DNA of 6,360 nt from Clostridia bacterium (lineage in GTDB: Bacteria; Bacillota; Clostridia; Oscillospirales; Acutalibacteraceae): the NCBI GenBank assembly GCA_900757335.1, contig CAAENL010000064.1:1-6360 (forward strand), written 5' to 3'. Shown here one piece after another: positions 4,636 to 6,360 of the stretch. The notes under the pieces were generated by a model. It saw only the letters and a list, made by a program, of their open reading frames with translations. It was not told the origin of the DNA and ran no database searches. Numbering within the stretch: the stretch's first letter is position 1; every line of letters starts with the position of its first letter. The translations under genes were made by a program, and so were the position numbers.

Positions 4636-5502
4636 GTGAAAGATTTTTTTAAAAGTACCGCTTTTAAAATTGTCTTAGGCACGCTACTTATCATTTCGGG
4701 AATAGTGCTGTACAGCGTTTCGAATATTGACAACAACGTGTTTGCAAGTGCTTTGAGTTCAGCAGCTTTGCCGTTTCAAAAATCTTTGAAATGGGTGTCG
4801 GACCGTGCTTTTGATTTTTCTTATCAGTTTGAAGATAAAGAAAATTTGAAAAAAGAAAATGAATCTCTCAAAGCTCAGATAAATGAACTCAGAGACATGT
4901 CTGTTGACTATAACAATACGAAACGTGAAAATTTGAGATTCAGAAAATACTATGAAATAAAACAATCCAACGAAAGTTTAAAGTTTGTTTCCGCTTCTGT
5001 AATAGGAAGGGATTCCACTGATTTTTTCGGAGATTTTGTTATTGATAAAGGAAGTGTGGACGGACTTTCTCTTAACGACGCCGTTTTAAGCGAAAACGGT
5101 TTGGTCGGACGTATTTGCAGAATAAATTCCCATTCGAGCAGAGTAAAAACAATTTTGTCTCCCGAGTGCAAAATAGGAGTTGTAGACTGCGTTACCGGCG
5201 ACAGCGGAATTATTTCGGGAGTCGCTTCCGACGCTTCTCAAAATCTTACACGCATGACTTTTATACCTGCTCAAAGTCAGATGAAAGCCGGCGATATTGT
5301 AGTAACGAGCGGTATAAGCGGTATGTATCCTAAAAATCTGAAAGTCGGACAAATAAAGTCAATTGAGTACGACAGCTATGATTCTTCTTATTATGCGATA
5401 ACGGAGCCTTTCGAAAATATCAAAGAAATAAGAGACGTGTTTGTTGTTTCGAGCTTTAAAGGAAAAGGTGCAATAGAAATTTTGAAAGATGATAAGAACT
5501 GA
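4636..5502 (+). CDS. mreC: Rod shape-determining protein MreC
   Basis: MreC is a single-pass membrane protein whose extracellular beta domain links MreB and MreD to the penicillin-binding proteins and activates PBP2. The 288 residues show a short cytoplasmic start, one membrane helix (about 10-28), a coiled coil rich in Glu, Lys and Asn (about 67-105) and the two-lobed beta domain. The family stretches VIGRDSTDFFGDFVIDKGS (122-140), GLVGRI (155-160) and AGDIVVTSGISGMYPKNLKVG (218-238) are clear. The start is GTG at 4636, with GGGGTG eight bases upstream. It sits between mreB and mreD in one operon. Confidence 0.95.
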   Translation: MKDFFKSTAFKIVLGTLLIISGIVLYSVSNIDNNVFASALSSAALPFQKSLKWVSDRAFDFSYQFEDKENLKKENESLKAQINELRDMSVDYNNTKRENLRFRKYYEIKQSNESLKFVSASVIGRDSTDFFGDFVIDKGSVDGLSLNDAVLSENGLVGRICRINSHSSRVKTILSPECKIGVVDCVTGDSGIISGVASDASQNLTRMTFIPAQSQMKAGDIVVTSGISGMYPKNLKVGQIKSIEYDSYDSSYYAITEPFENIKEIRDVFVVSSFKGKGAIEILKDDKN

Positions 5503-5511
5503 GGATTTAAA

Positions 5512-6060
5512 ATGAGAACAAACGGAGTTAGCAGTTTTTTGAGATTTGCGGTTTATTTTTTGGAACTTTATGTTTTTTATTGTCTTGAACAGTCTTCGCT
5601 TTTGGGTATAAATGTGTTGAATGCTCATCCGTTTTTTGTTGTGTCGGTGTTTGTTTCGGTTTCGATTTGGGAAAAAGAATATATGGGTATGATATTCGGA
5701 ATTGTCTGCGGAGCTTTTTTGGATGTTGCTTTCGGAATACCTGTTGGAATTTGTTCCTTGATGTTTTCTCTTTTAGGATATGTCTTGGGAGTGCTTTCAA
5801 AGTATTTCATAAGGTCTGATTTTTGGTCAGTGTGGCTTTTGTCCATTGTAATTAATACTTTGGTTGCAGCTTTAAGATTTTGTTTTTCGTTTGTTATTCC
5901 CGGTTACTCAGACGCATGGTTTGCATGGAATACAATGTTTGTTCCTTCTCTTATTTATGCTGCAATCGCGTCGCCTTTGATATTTTTATTAAACCGTTCC
6001 ATATGCTACTTTATGAGAGGAAACAGCGGAGGTGAGCAAAATAAATTCAAAAGTTTTTAA
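5512..6060 (+). CDS. mreD: Rod shape-determining protein MreD
   Basis: MreD is a multi-pass membrane protein of the elongasome. The 182 residues are strongly hydrophobic, with about five or six membrane helices (near 9-27, 40-52, 57-76, 79-98, 105-127 and 142-162). The motif GAFLDVAFGIPVG (67-79) corresponds to the conserved Gly and Asp region of the family. GAGGAT overlaps the mreC stop codon and lies five bases before the ATG, so translation is probably coupled. Its last 29 bases overlap the next gene. Similarity between MreD proteins is low, so the call rests on size, helices, this motif and position. Confidence 0.9.
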   Translation: MRTNGVSSFLRFAVYFLELYVFYCLEQSSLLGINVLNAHPFFVVSVFVSVSIWEKEYMGMIFGIVCGAFLDVAFGIPVGICSLMFSLLGYVLGVLSKYFIRSDFWSVWLLSIVINTLVAALRFCFSFVIPGYSDAWFAWNTMFVPSLIYAAIASPLIFLLNRSICYFMRGNSGGEQNKFKSF

Positions 6061-6360
6061 TAAAAAAAGATACCTTACGTTGTTTACTGTAATATCAATT
6101 GTTTTTATGGTTTTTGTTTCAAGGCTCGTCGACTGGCAAATAGTAAACACTGAATATTATAAATTGCGTGCAAACAGCAGTAATATATATTTTGTTACGA
6201 CTGATCCTGTACGTGGAGAAATTCTTGATTGCGATTCAGTCGGTTTGGCTGTTAACGATACAGGCTACAAAGCGGTTATAGACAGGCTTTTGGTGCCAAA
6301 AGAGAAAGAAAATGAGTTTATTTTGAAATCCGTAAAATTTCTTGAATCTCTTAAATGCAA
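6032..6360 (+). CDS. mrdA: Penicillin-binding protein 2, class B transpeptidase (N-terminal part)
   Basis: Only the first 109 codons are in the window. They show a short basic start, a membrane anchor (about 14-30) and the beginning of the class B PBP pedestal domain: RLVDWQIVNTEYYKLRANSS (31-50) followed by DPVRGEILDCDSVGLAVN (58-75), the family's RG-I-D signature. The catalytic Ser-x-x-Lys domain lies outside. Next to mreBCD this is the elongation-specific transpeptidase that crosslinks lateral wall. A division-type FtsI or SpoVD is less likely. The GTG at 6032 is the only standard start after the in-frame TGA at 6014. A GGAGGTGA sequence runs into it, which is unusually close. GAGAGG at 6015-6020 is an alternative site. 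Confidence 0.85.
   Translation, partial: MSKINSKVFNKKRYLTLFTVISIVFMVFVSRLVDWQIVNTEYYKLRANSSNIYFVTTDPVRGEILDCDSVGLAVNDTGYKAVIDRLLVPKEKENEFILKSVKFLESLKC

Overview
The window looks like a low-GC Firmicutes chromosome, most likely a Clostridia-type anaerobe. This is inferred from the AT-rich intergenic DNA, strong AGGAGG-type ribosome binding sites, sigma-A style promoters, and the gene set zapA, dut, mreB-mreC-mreD and a class B penicillin-binding protein. The species cannot be fixed from the sequence alone.

Left part (1-1776, all on the minus strand): two tandem paralogous genes for secreted, low-complexity proteins. Both have a signal peptide with no lipobox and a shared, acidic N-terminal linker. 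They then diverge completely: the left gene, cut by the window edge, carries an 11-residue (33-bp) tandem repeat, and the right gene carries a Glu/Ser/Lys repeat followed by a unique domain of about 140 residues. Each has its own near-consensus promoter, a perfect 10-bp-arm palindrome at the predicted transcription start, and an AAGGAG ribosome binding site. Almost the same hairpin terminator stands upstream of each promoter. The duplicated unit is therefore promoter, gene and terminator together. No function can be assigned.

Middle (1777-2291): an orphan minus-strand promoter facing the second terminator, then a complete 116-nt 5S rRNA gene on the minus strand with its own consensus promoter and no 23S or 16S beside it. 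The intergenic region upstream of the 5S also carries the plus-strand promoter of the next gene.

Right part (2292-6360, all plus strand): housekeeping genes for division, nucleotide hygiene and cell shape. These are a short ZapA, a complete dUTPase, a 195-bp partial second copy of the dut 3' end, and then the compact operon mreB-mreC-mreD-PBP2, whose last gene runs off the window. MreB filaments, the MreC and MreD membrane proteins and the transpeptidase PBP2 form the elongasome that directs lateral peptidoglycan synthesis. An extended -10 promoter lies just upstream of mreB. The region between zapA and dut holds a short open frame that may be a gene remnant.

The most unusual points are a compensated frame shift inside the Glu/Ser/Lys repeat, which turns an acidic repeat into an Arg/Lys/Gln block; the modular divergence of the two secreted paralogs; the dut 3'-end duplication, with about 95% identity and mainly silent changes; and the stand-alone 5S gene.
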